DNA from: Metabacillus niabensis | Lineage (GTDB): Bacteria; Bacillota; Bacilli; Bacillales; Bacillaceae | NCBI RefSeq assembly: GCF_902829255.1 | Contig: NZ_CADEPK010000228.1 | Span: 1-33,944 of the forward strand | Direction: 5' to 3' | Length of the DNA stretch: 33,944 nt | Shown: positions 17,804-25,959 of the stretch, one piece after another | Layout: the number at the start of each line of letters is the position of its first letter | Numbering within the stretch: the first letter of the stretch is position 1 | The notes under the pieces: model-generated | Seen by the model: the letters and a program-made list of their open reading frames with translations, nothing else | What the model was told of the DNA's origin: nothing | The model's database searches: none | Translations under genes and position numbers: made by a program

Positions 17804-17986
17804 TTACGTCCAGCGAATGGAATCAAATTCACCATGTGGATGAAATTGCTTTTGGATTTTTTTATATTCTGCTTGTAATGTTGAGAGTGATACTTCATAA
17901 AGCTGTTTACCATCAATTTTATATATATTAAACATCACAAGTTTATTTATAAGTTTTTGTCTTCTTTTTTCTATGCTATTTCTCAT
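17804..17986 (-). CDS. FbpA-like Fur-regulated basic protein
   Basis: A 60-residue basic protein (MRNSIEKRRQKLINKL, then GKQLYEVSLSTLQAEYKKI) that matches the length and central QLYExxLxxLxxEY pattern of FbpA-type proteins. In Bacillus, FbpA is a small basic protein of the iron-sparing response and may act as an RNA chaperone with the FsrA sRNA. A longer reading from 18007 lacks a proper start; the ATG at 17986 has AAAGGAG eight bases upstream. A TTGACA-type -35 (18089-18094 on the minus strand) is upstream. I saw no convincing Fur box, so regulation by iron is not shown by this sequence. Confidence 0.7.
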   Translation of the reverse strand: MRNSIEKRRQKLINKLVMFNIYKIDGKQLYEVSLSTLQAEYKKIQKQFHPHGEFDSIRWT

Positions 17987-18260
17987 ATGAAACACTCCTT
18001 TAATCATTTTGCTTCATGTAACATGATTACCTTCGATAAAACAACCGCGCTTTCCTATATATTTATCACATACCCAATAATTCCGATGTGTCAAGTATGA
18101 ATTATGATTTCAAAGGCGCTATTTCTCTTTATAAATTCCTTTTTATATAAAAAGACAAGTCTCAGAAGATCTTTTTGATGTGCCTTTAATAACTAAGTTG
18201 TGATATATAAATTAAAAACATTTTTAAAAAATAAGGATATTCTTAACTTTAACAATTGCC

Positions 18261-19451
18261 TTATTTTCCAAGTTCCCAAAGCTCTAATGGTAATCCAACT
18301 AATTGCTTTCCTATTTGTTCACGCGCTAAATTGTTTGATGGTGCCATTGGAATTCCACCTCTCGCATCACGATAAAGCCGTTCAAATATTCCATTTATAT
18401 ATCCATATCCACCAGCTACATCCATTGCAACCCGTGCAGCAAAATCGGCTAATTCAGTCGCTTGGACTTTAAGTTCTGATACTTCAGTAGCAAGCGGTAA
18501 GAGTGATCCTCCTGATGCAAGAATTTCATCATGATATCTGGCTAACTCATATTGCCAGGCTCGTAATCCTGAAATTTTGATTTTGACTTCTGCTAATTTT
18601 TGACGTATAACTTGGTAATCAGCCAAACTCCGATTAAAATCTTTATGAACTGTTTTTTTTACATGTTTTATTGCTGCATCCAACGCACCTTGTGCCACGC
18701 CTAACCAGACAGCATTTAAACCTAATAACCCACCTGAAGCATCAGGGTCTCCCGCTTTAGCATTTAGCAAATCTTGTTTATGCACCTGGACATTTTCAAA
18801 CGTAAGGGGTCCACTATGATTACCACGTACCCCTAATGCATTCCATGGTTTTGCTGTTATTCCATTGGAATGTCCATTAACAATAAAAAAGCTTTGTTCA
18901 CTAGGATCATTACTATTTGCAGAACGTGTTTGAAAAACATAAAAGTCAGATTGCCCACCACTTGTTGTGAAAGATTTCTCCGCATTTAAAATATAAAAAT
19001 CACCATCTCGTTCAGCTTGACTTAAGCTATACCACACATGTCCTCCTGTCGCCTTTTCACTAATCGAGAATGTTCCTAATGCACCTTCACGAATCTTCAA
19101 AAACCAACGTTCCTTTTGCTCTTCATAACCAAAAAGATTAATAAATTGAGCTGCTGCCACATGCATAGCAAAAACGAGACCTGTCGATGCATCAACCCTA
19201 CCAATTTCTTCTGCAACGGCTGAAAATCCTACATATCCTAAATCTAATCCTCCCCATTTCTTTGGGAGCGTAACAGATGTCCACCCTTCTTTAGCTAAGG
19301 CTAAAAAATTCTCTCGGGGAAATTTTCCTTCCCTATCTATAATCTCAGCATTCGGTTTAATCACTTCATCAATAATAGGCTTAACATTCTCCTTAATTTC
19401 CTCAATAAATTCCCTTGAATTCTTATTCTTTTTCAACACTGGATTACTCAT
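18261..19451 (-). CDS. Acyl-CoA dehydrogenase-fold flavoprotein (organosulfur cluster)
   Basis: A 396-residue acyl-CoA-dehydrogenase-fold protein. It has an N-terminal helical domain (WTSVTLPKKWGGLDLGY), a middle beta domain (GTFSISEKATGGHVWYS, LNAEKSFTTSGGQSDFYV, ALGVRGNHSGPLTFENVQV) and a C-terminal four-helix domain (AMDVAGGYGYINGIFERLYRDARGG). The FAD-contact regions are present. In this fold a Glu near the end of the last domain is the usual dehydrogenase base, and I cannot place one with confidence. The enzyme may be a monooxygenase or desulfurase rather than a fatty-acid enzyme. ATG start with AGGAG seven bases upstream. It is the last gene of the cluster, separated from the preceding monooxygenase by a 218-base gap that carries a small ORF. 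Confidence 0.85.
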   Translation of the reverse strand: MSNPVLKKNKNSREFIEEIKENVKPIIDEVIKPNAEIIDREGKFPRENFLALAKEGWTSVTLPKKWGGLDLGYVGFSAVAEEIGRVDASTGLVFAMHVAAAQFINLFGYEEQKERWFLKIREGALGTFSISEKATGGHVWYSLSQAERDGDFYILNAEKSFTTSGGQSDFYVFQTRSANSNDPSEQSFFIVNGHSNGITAKPWNALGVRGNHSGPLTFENVQVHKQDLLNAKAGDPDASGGLLGLNAVWLGVAQGALDAAIKHVKKTVHKDFNRSLADYQVIRQKLAEVKIKISGLRAWQYELARYHDEILASGGSLLPLATEVSELKVQATELADFAARVAMDVAGGYGYINGIFERLYRDARGGIPMAPSNNLAREQIGKQLVGLPLELWELGK

Positions 19452-19482
19452 TTAATTTCTCCTAACTATTGAATTTTTTCTA

Positions 19483-19557
19483 TTATGACGATAACAACTT
19501 TATGAGACTAACATGACTGTGCACATTAGAATGGTCAGACTCCGTTCCTTGGACCAT
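19483..19557 (-). CDS. 24-aa upstream ORF before the last cluster gene
   Basis: A short frame (starts MVQGTESD, 24 codons) with an AGGAG about nine bases before its ATG, a better ribosome site than chance would give. It ends about 32 bases before the acyl-CoA-dehydrogenase-type gene. It contains no Cys or Met beyond the start, but several His and Ser residues. It could be a leader peptide controlling the downstream gene, or a small protein. Confidence 0.4.
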   Translation of the reverse strand: MVQGTESDHSNVHSHVSLIKLLSS

Positions 19558-19669
19558 ATTTCATCCTCTCCTCTATTCACATAATAAATTCGATTTAACT
19601 ATTCTTATAAGTTTAGTCAGTTTTAGGTGTATAAGTTTGATATATTTATATGATAGTACGAAGGTTCAT

Positions 19670-21034
19670 CTAATAATGTTGAAAAACACCTCGATAGTTT
19701 GCAGCAGGGTGACGAGTATTTATATAGTCATCTCCAAAAAGCTTTTTACGTAAAGTACTCGTCTCTTCTTTTCTATTTCGCACTAAACCACGCTTACGTA
19801 AAACAGGCATTACATGTTCAATAAATTCTTCATATGAGCCTGATATCGTCGAATTAATGACATTTACACCATTAATCCCAGCGTCTTTCCAAATCTCAAG
19901 TTGGTCCGCTATGCTTTCAGGAGTACCAACTATCCGAGATGATTTTGTTCGAAGACGCGCAATATCTCTTACTGTTGGAGTGCGTCCTTGTGTACTTTGC
20001 TTTAACCATTCGAATGAACTTCTCACTCCCTCCGTTTCTACATGCTCAATCATCGTATCTAAATGATAATGACCAAGGTCTACTCCCATGCCGCCAGCCA
20101 TATGGGCAATCATCATATCTAAATTGATTTTTTTATCAAGCTCTTTTTCCTTTCGTTTTGCTTCTTTTTCTGTTTCACCAATAACAAATGACAGCCCTTG
20201 ATAAAAATGAATATCATTACCCTCCCTGCCATTTTGAACAGCTAACCGACGGGTAGTATCAATTAATTGACGAGCATTCTCGGGATCGGGCGCTACAATA
20301 AATACAGCCTCTGCATGACGTGCAGCAAAGTCTCGACCTGTTGTTGATGCCCCTGCCTGAAAAAGTAAAGGTGTGCGCTGTGGCGATGGTGAGACAAGAT
20401 GTGGACCTTCAACCTTATAATACTTTCCAACATGGTTTATTTTGTGAACCTTTGTTGGGTCTGCATAGATTCCGCTCTCCCTATCTTTTTTTAAGGCTCC
20501 TTCATCCCATGAGCCTTCCCAAAGTTTATACAATACATCTACATATTCATCGAGCCAACGATAGCGTTCATCATGTGGCACTAGACCTTCGTAACCAAAA
20601 TTTCTAAAAGCATTTTCTGATGAACTTGTTACCATATTCCAGGCAATACGACCTTTAGAGATGTGATCCAATGTAGAAATACGTCTAGCGAAATTAAATG
20701 GATGTTCTTGAAGTGGAGCTGCCGTATAGGCTAAACCTAAATGCTTTGTGTTTACTGCAAGTGCTGACATAAGGACCATCGGATCATTACTTGGAATTTG
20801 CAAACCATTTTCAACATGAAAGCTCCAGCCTCCACGATGATTTCCATATAAGCCAATAACATCGGCGAAAAAAACAGCATCAAACCCTCCGTCTTCAAGT
20901 GTTTTTGCCAATGAAATCCAGACATCAATATCATTAAAATTTATCTGATTTCCTTGCTCATCACGCCATAATCCGTGGATAATATGTGATGCTGTATTCA
21001 TTACAAAGGCCGAAAATGAAAGTGGAATCGTCAT
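19670..21034 (-). CDS. NtaA/SnaA/DszA-family FMN-dependent monooxygenase
   Basis: A 454-residue LLM-class flavin monooxygenase. Family motifs seen are GGFDAVFFADVIGLYG, SALAVNTKHLGLAYTAA, HPFNFARRISTLDHISKGRIAWNMVTS, the SPSPQRTPLLFQAGAS stretch and the C-terminal RKKLFGDDYINTRHPAANYRG. Enzymes of this group use reduced FMN and O2 to oxidise sulfones, sulfides or amino-acid-like chelators; the cluster context points to organosulfur compounds. They need a separate flavin reductase, and none is in the window. A TTG just upstream is ignored; the ATG at 21034 has AGGAG about 10 bases away. It follows the DszC-like gene by 50 bases. Confidence 0.92.
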   Translation of the reverse strand: MTIPLSFSAFVMNTASHIIHGLWRDEQGNQINFNDIDVWISLAKTLEDGGFDAVFFADVIGLYGNHRGGWSFHVENGLQIPSNDPMVLMSALAVNTKHLGLAYTAAPLQEHPFNFARRISTLDHISKGRIAWNMVTSSSENAFRNFGYEGLVPHDERYRWLDEYVDVLYKLWEGSWDEGALKKDRESGIYADPTKVHKINHVGKYYKVEGPHLVSPSPQRTPLLFQAGASTTGRDFAARHAEAVFIVAPDPENARQLIDTTRRLAVQNGREGNDIHFYQGLSFVIGETEKEAKRKEKELDKKINLDMMIAHMAGGMGVDLGHYHLDTMIEHVETEGVRSSFEWLKQSTQGRTPTVRDIARLRTKSSRIVGTPESIADQLEIWKDAGINGVNVINSTISGSYEEFIEHVMPVLRKRGLVRNRKEETSTLRKKLFGDDYINTRHPAANYRGVFQHY

Positions 21035-21084
21035 CAAATACCCTCTCCTTTCTTCAACAGATTTTCGTAACTTTCACAGCAAAA

Positions 21085-22332
21085 TTAAAAATAAACCTCT
21101 TGAATTGGTAGTTCCTCATCATTCACGATAAAATTCCCAATAGCACGTGCTTTGTAAACTGTCGGATTATGTGAAGCGAGCGTTCGTATATTGCGCCAAT
21201 GACGATCAAGCTTTACAGATTGTCTTGTTGCCGAAGCACCTCCAACGTCAAATAATAATGTAGATGCCTTTAAGGCAAGTTCATCTATGATCACTTTAGC
21301 TTGTGCTGCCCGAAGAGAAGCTTCATGACTTAATTGAAAATTAATATTACCGTCGACTACAGAAGTAGCAGCCTTATCAAGCGCTTCTGCAGCTGCAATG
21401 ACAATCGTCTCCGCAGCAAAGGCAATGCTGGAAATCTCACCTATTATTTGTTGCAGCTGTGGATCTTTTGCTGGTAAATCAGCTGATGCAAATGTAAATG
21501 TTCGAGAACGACCACGAACTAATGCAGATGCATCTGTTACCACATTTCGTAAAATGCCAGCTATAACAGCTTGTAAGAAAAGCTGCAAAAATGAATTAAA
21601 TGGTGTTTTTGTTTTGTCAATCAATGTAACTTCATGTTTATGGACAAATACATTGTTCAGGTGTGTTGTACCACTACCGGTTAATTTTTGCCCGATGCCA
21701 TCCCAATCATCCACGATGACAATTCCATCTCGATTAGTTGGGATGACCGCTGATACCGTGTTTCCCTCAATAGTTGAAGCCGTTACAAGGACCCAATCAG
21801 AATACATCGTTCCTGTACTAAAATATTTCGTCCCATTCAAGCGAAAGCCATCACCATCTGGAGATAATGTTGTTTCAAATTCATATTTCCCAACATTTTT
21901 CGAGGAAATCTCAGTATATGCATTGCCTATTATGTCTCCTTTTGCGATTATTTTCAGCCATTTATCACGTTTTTGCTCGTTAGAAATTCGTAGTACATCC
22001 TCTACATACGAAAAGTGTGAACGAAGACTATGTGCAACATCTGGATCCGCTTCAGCTAAACGAATAATAATAGAAAATAGTTCACGAATATTTGCACCGC
22101 CACCTCCTTTTTCAACCGGTAAGCGCAATGCACCAAGCTTTGATTTTCGTATCAATTCCATCGCAAAATACGGACGAATTTCACAATCCTTTTTGCGACG
22201 TTTCTCTGCATCTCGGGCAATTGTTTTAATTAATTGCTCAAGTTGTGAAGAACCAACTTTTACTGGCTCAGTAAATTCCAATGGAGCATCAGTTTCCTTT
22301 AAACGATTAAAATTTGTTTTTGAATTAGGCAC
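21085..22332 (-). CDS. DszC/SfnB-like flavin-dependent monooxygenase (acyl-CoA dehydrogenase fold)
   Basis: A protein of about 415 residues. Family signs are LRLPVEKGGGGANIRELF, the beta-domain stretch LNGTKYFSTGTMYSDWVLV, DDWDGIGQKLTGSGTTHLNNV, and the C-terminal RHWRNIRTLASHNPTVYKARAIGNF, which is typical of DszC and SfnB proteins. DszC oxidises dibenzothiophene sulfur; SfnB acts in sulfone use. The substrate here is unknown. A GTG at 22332 (nine bases after GGAGG) is the likely start, with a TTG one codon upstream as an alternative. It sits between two DszA-type genes with gaps of about 45-50 bases, so the three are one operon. Confidence 0.9.
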   Translation of the reverse strand: MPNSKTNFNRLKETDAPLEFTEPVKVGSSQLEQLIKTIARDAEKRRKKDCEIRPYFAMELIRKSKLGALRLPVEKGGGGANIRELFSIIIRLAEADPDVAHSLRSHFSYVEDVLRISNEQKRDKWLKIIAKGDIIGNAYTEISSKNVGKYEFETTLSPDGDGFRLNGTKYFSTGTMYSDWVLVTASTIEGNTVSAVIPTNRDGIVIVDDWDGIGQKLTGSGTTHLNNVFVHKHEVTLIDKTKTPFNSFLQLFLQAVIAGILRNVVTDASALVRGRSRTFTFASADLPAKDPQLQQIIGEISSIAFAAETIVIAAAEALDKAATSVVDGNINFQLSHEASLRAAQAKVIIDELALKASTLLFDVGGASATRQSVKLDRHWRNIRTLASHNPTVYKARAIGNFIVNDEELPIQEVYF

Positions 22333-22377
22333 CAATAATTTCCTCCTTTTCTTAAAATGGAATTTTTTCTCTCATCC

Positions 22378-23760
22378 TTATAATTGACTGAATATTTTTC
22401 TATAACTTGCACCAGTATGGTTTTCTGGTAATCTATTCTTTCCTCTTCCATATAACTTCTCTCTTAAAGTTCCTTCTTCATAGTCGGTTTTCAATAATCC
22501 TCTTTTTTGGAGTACTGGTACGACAAGATTGACAAAATCCTTAAATGTCCCTGGTGTTATCGCATAAGCCAAATTAAAGCCATCAATATCTGTTTCATCC
22601 ATCCATTCTTCTAACGTATCTGCAATTTGTTCAGGTGTTCCGACTGCTACTGGACCATTTCCACCTATGCCGATAAAATTTGCGATCTCCCGTACAGTCC
22701 ATTTTTTATTTGGACTTGATTTTGTTATATTATGGAGTGTTGATCTCACCGCATTTGTATCAATGTATTCAATCACCTGGTCAGGGTCATATTTAGAAAA
22801 ATCTACTCCAGACCAACCACTAAGTAATGAAAGAGCACCTTCATAACTGATGTATTTTGTTAACTCTTCATATTTTGCCCATGCTTCATCCTCGGTTCTC
22901 CCGACAATTGGTGTAAATAAAGCAAAGACTTTGATGCTAGATGGATCTCTTCCGTGAATGCTTACCTGAGCTCTTAAATCCTTAACATATGAAGAAATAG
23001 CTTCTTTACCAGGAGCAGCAATAAACGTACATTCTGCGTGTTCAGCAGCAAATTTACGTCCTCTTGGAGAACCTCCAGCCTGATATAAGACAGGCGTTCT
23101 TTGTGGTGATGGTTCACATAAGTGAATACCTGGAACATCAAAATACTTACCATGATGGTTAATTTCATGTACCTTTTCTGGAACTGCGAATATTTTATTC
23201 TCCTTATCTTTTACAACCGCATCGTCTTCCCAGCTCCCCTCCCATAACTTATAGCAAACTTCTAAATACTCTTCGGCAATGTTGTATCGTTCAGAATGCT
23301 GAAATTTATCGCCAATTTCAATATTTTTTGTTCCGCTTTCTAAATAGGAGGTTACGATGTTCCAAGCGATTCTTCCTTTTGTTACATGATCTAGAGTTGA
23401 CATTCTACGAGCAAATGTATATGGATGTTCAAATGTTGTTGAGCATGTAATCCCAAAGCCTAAATGTTTTGTCACAGCTGCCATTGCTGAAACGAGCATC
23501 ATCGGATCATTAACAGGAACTTGAGTAGCTTCACGGACCGTTGTTTCCTTATCTCCTCCATACACATCATATATCCCAATTACATCTGCAATAAAAAGCC
23601 CATCAAACCTTCCTTCTTCCAATGTTTTTGCTAACTCTATCCAATAGTCAATATCGTTGTACCGATGTGATTGGTCTTCAGGATGTACCCACAAACCTGG
23701 TGACTGATGGACCACACAATTCATATCAAAGGCATTTAAATAGATTCGTTTTTTCTTCAT
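22378..23760 (-). CDS. NtaA/SnaA/DszA-family FMN-dependent monooxygenase (second copy)
   Basis: A 460-residue LLM-class enzyme (MKKKRIYLNAFDMNCVVHQ), with FDGLFIADVIGIYDVYGGD, HPYTFARRMSTLDHVTKGRIAWNIVTS, the SPQRTPVLYQAGGSPRGRKFAAEHAE stretch and C-terminal REKLYGRGKNRLPENHTGASYR. It is a paralogue of the enzyme at 19670-21034, diverged over its whole length, so substrates may differ. A longer reading from 23823 has no ribosome site; the ATG at 23760 follows GGAGG at eight bases. Its transcript leader contains the hairpin element at 23861-23933, so it is probably under attenuation control with the genes after it. Confidence 0.92.
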   Translation of the reverse strand: MKKKRIYLNAFDMNCVVHQSPGLWVHPEDQSHRYNDIDYWIELAKTLEEGRFDGLFIADVIGIYDVYGGDKETTVREATQVPVNDPMMLVSAMAAVTKHLGFGITCSTTFEHPYTFARRMSTLDHVTKGRIAWNIVTSYLESGTKNIEIGDKFQHSERYNIAEEYLEVCYKLWEGSWEDDAVVKDKENKIFAVPEKVHEINHHGKYFDVPGIHLCEPSPQRTPVLYQAGGSPRGRKFAAEHAECTFIAAPGKEAISSYVKDLRAQVSIHGRDPSSIKVFALFTPIVGRTEDEAWAKYEELTKYISYEGALSLLSGWSGVDFSKYDPDQVIEYIDTNAVRSTLHNITKSSPNKKWTVREIANFIGIGGNGPVAVGTPEQIADTLEEWMDETDIDGFNLAYAITPGTFKDFVNLVVPVLQKRGLLKTDYEEGTLREKLYGRGKNRLPENHTGASYRKIFSQL

Positions 23761-23860
23761 TACAAAGCCCTCCATTATTCTTTCTAAAACTTTTTTCAAA
23801 TTAAGGTTCTCTTTCCAATCCAAATCTGTGATATAGTTGGATATTTTTTTAAATCTACTA

Positions 23861-23933
23861 AAAAACCAGAGACATCTTTCAAGTTTTTCATGTAATCTAA
23901 CTTGAAAAATAAGTCTCTGGTTGTCCAGTCAAC
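23861..23933 (-). promoter_or_regulatory. Structured leader / attenuator, copy 1
   Basis: Read leftward: GTTGACTGGAC, then AACCAGAGAC, then an inner stem with a loop, then GTCTCTGG followed by a T run. CCAGAGAC (23866-23873 and 23913-23920) forms an 8-bp terminator stem. The CTGG before it could instead pair with CCAG in a small CTGG-ACAA-CCAG hairpin, which would break the terminator stem. It lies about 100 bases before the 23760 start. A close relative sits at 25523-25590. I do not recognise it as a SAM-I or T-box type. Confidence 0.65.
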
Positions 23934-24059
23934 TATAAACGTTTCTTTTCTAAATTAAGAAATCTTAGCTGCTTTATCTGTACCTCCAATTATCCCCATT
24001 TCGCTACCAACCATTTTGGTGTTTTTGCAAAACGTTTATTCTCTTCAAATGCTCCATTA

Positions 24060-25247
24060 TTATGAATACGGGGTAATCGGAGGAAGATGATCATTTAGTG
24101 CCCAATTTCCGATGTCACGAATTTTATAATCAATCGGATCATGCAATGTGTGTGTTCTGATATTTCGCCAAAATCGATCATATCCATACTGTCCTGAAGT
24201 TGCTCTAGCCCCCATAACTTCGAACATACGATTTGTTACCTCTAAAGCTGTCTTACTAACAGTAACCTTTGCAATCGCGATATGAATCCCGCATTCCCCT
24301 CTCTCTTCAATAGTAAGCTTAGACTTTTTATCCCATGCTTGTTGAAAAACATCGACTGCTTTTTGAGTCAATGCATTTGAGGCTTGTAACTTTACAAACA
24401 AATCTCCATATTGATAAACCGTAAAAGGGTCATCAACTGCTTTTTCGACACCGGAAGTTAACCAAGGTCGAGATTTTGTTTTTGTATAGTCTTTAGCTTT
24501 TTCAAAGGCTCCTTCAGCGATTCCAAGCAGAACATGAAGAATAATTAGTTGTGCGATATGTGTTCGCAAAGTAGGAAACAAATTATCTGGAAATTGCTCA
24601 TAGAATAGTAGCATTTCTTTTTCTTCGATCAATACATTATGAAAAATGACTGACCCACTATCAGTTTGCCGCTGTCCAAAGCTATCCCAGTCATCATGAA
24701 TGACTATTCCTGTTCGTTTACTTGGAATAACTGCAATAAAAGGCCTTTTGCGATTTGGACTCTTTGCTGAGATAAGAAGTCGGTCCGAATCGTTTGCACC
24801 AGAACAAAAGGTCTTTTTTCCATTCAACCGCCAGTTCGTACCATCATTCGTAACAGCTAATCCTTCGTCACGTGGATTAAAGGCATTCCCCCAAAATTGT
24901 CGGTGTTCAACGGTTTCTTTATACAGCTGATCTTTTTGTTGTTTTGTACCATATAGATGTACCGACGCCAGACATAGAAAATGATACCCAAGCAAATGAG
25001 CCATCGATCCATCAACTTTAGCAAGTTCACGAATGATTTGGCATACTGCCTTCCAATTCTCACCATATCCACCTAGAGCTTTCGGAATAATTAGTGAAAG
25101 TAATCCACTCTCACGAATGAGATCACGTTCTTTTTTTGCTGTTCCACCCTGTTTATCTCTATCGATAGCTGTTTTTTCCAATTTCCTTGCTAAATCAAGA
25201 GCTATATCAAGGTAATCATGTTTTGCATCTTTTGGTGATAAATTCAT
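24060..25247 (-). CDS. DszC/SfnB-like monooxygenase (acyl-CoA dehydrogenase fold)
   Basis: A 395-residue protein. It shares the DszC/SfnB signs DDWDSFGQRQTDSGSVIFHNV, LNGKKTFCSGANDSDRLL and C-terminal RFWRNIRTHTLHDPIDYKIRDIGNWALND. The N-terminal helical domain (LLSLIIPKALGGYGENW) and active-site histidine region (AHLLGYHFLCL) are intact. It probably acts with the DszA-type enzymes downstream on an organosulfur compound (inference). A longer frame from 25310 lacks a ribosome site; the ATG at 25247 has GGAGG 10 bases upstream. Its 5' leader is long (about 400 bases) and carries copy 2 of the attenuator element; a divergent TetR gene is on the other side. Confidence 0.88.
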   Translation of the reverse strand: MNLSPKDAKHDYLDIALDLARKLEKTAIDRDKQGGTAKKERDLIRESGLLSLIIPKALGGYGENWKAVCQIIRELAKVDGSMAHLLGYHFLCLASVHLYGTKQQKDQLYKETVEHRQFWGNAFNPRDEGLAVTNDGTNWRLNGKKTFCSGANDSDRLLISAKSPNRKRPFIAVIPSKRTGIVIHDDWDSFGQRQTDSGSVIFHNVLIEEKEMLLFYEQFPDNLFPTLRTHIAQLIILHVLLGIAEGAFEKAKDYTKTKSRPWLTSGVEKAVDDPFTVYQYGDLFVKLQASNALTQKAVDVFQQAWDKKSKLTIEERGECGIHIAIAKVTVSKTALEVTNRMFEVMGARATSGQYGYDRFWRNIRTHTLHDPIDYKIRDIGNWALNDHLPPITPYS

Positions 25248-25522
25248 GCCGGTTTGCCCTCCTTTTCTTTTTGTGGAACAAAATATGTAAATTATTCTTT
25301 TATTAGCCAATAATGTGATTATTTATTTTTCATTTCTATTTCCTTCATAAATTCAAGAAGCTTATTTGAAAGAAGTCTATATCTGATATTTTAAGATACT
25401 CACTCTTCACTAAAATTTGTTTTGGTTTAATGAAGCCCATTATTCCATTCAAATTGATTCCTCAAATAATCTCCTAGCCTTGAAGGATTCGAAATAAATT
25501 CTTAATGAATCAGCAGTAATAC

Positions 25523-25590
25523 AAAAAGAGACCTTTATTTACAGCTTAAGAAATTAAGCTTCCATAAAAGTCTCTGGTAGTCCAGTCAAC
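25523..25590 (-). promoter_or_regulatory. Structured leader / attenuator, copy 2
   Basis: Read leftward it has the same GTTGACTGGAC followed by TACCAGAGAC, then an inner stem (AGCTTAA / TTAAGCT, loop GAAA type), then GTCTCT with a T run. The terminator stem AGAGAC / GTCTCT is at 25527-25532 and 25570-25575. The small alternative hairpin CTGG-ACTA-CCAG overlaps the CCAG part of the stem. It lies about 56 bases after the likely transcription start and about 275 bases before the ATG at 25247. Confidence 0.65.
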
Positions 25591-25652
25591 AAATGACATT
25601 GAGAGTTTTTTAATTTTTCAATCCATATTAAATAGATCGGAATTTGATACCT

Positions 25653-25674
25653 ATTATAACAAGATTAAACATAA
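25653..25674 (-). promoter_or_regulatory. Sigma-A-type promoter for the leftward cluster
   Basis: TTGTAT, a 16-base spacer and TGTTATAAT (extended -10) on the minus strand; the -10 box TATAAT occupies 25653-25658. It would give a leader of about 400 bases in front of the 25247 start, with the attenuator element beginning about 55 bases in. Only the -10 and spacer are included in the interval. Confidence 0.5.
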
Positions 25675-25959
25675 ATACAACATACAATTAACACAATTTT
25701 GACGTTTAAAATACATATGAATCAAATATGTTTATTATATTTACATTACACTACACTTTTTTCTTAATTGTTTATCTGAAAACGAAAAAGAATCTACTAT
25801 GACCTACTACACAATCCATACAATTCCTATTGATTAAATCAGAATTTTGTGCATATTATAATAACAAAGATCAGAATAAGTAATGCAAGCCTCATTATAA
25901 AATTTTATTCGATAAAAGTACTTAAAATTGACTGAATTGTCATTACTTTGGAGGATACG

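Larger units (their letters stand above)
25248..25959. other. Divergent control region between TetR gene and monooxygenase cluster
   Basis: No coding sequence was found in 700 bases. It holds the leftward promoter (-10 at 25653-25658), the attenuator-like element (25523-25590) and a TATAAT on the plus strand at 25857-25862 that may serve the TetR gene. An operator for the TetR protein would be expected here, but I could not single out one palindrome. Confidence 0.6.

Noticed and set aside
18000-18060. Possible Fur box upstream of the FbpA-like gene
   Set aside because: GTAATCATGTTAC is only a partial match to the Fur consensus; too weak to call.
21398-22387. A 329-codon plus-strand frame
   Set aside because: It lies entirely over the DszC-like gene on the opposite strand. 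Its translation is a shadow with no ribosome site or family pattern.
23861-23933. SAM-I or T-box riboswitch
   Set aside because: Neither the SAM-I conserved core nor the T-box UGGNACC motif is present.
23934-24059. Short protein-like frames (for example one ending GGTDKAAKIS) in the gap before copy 1 of the leader
   Set aside because: They are 14-25 codons, lie in competing frames and have no good ribosome site in register; chance cannot be excluded.
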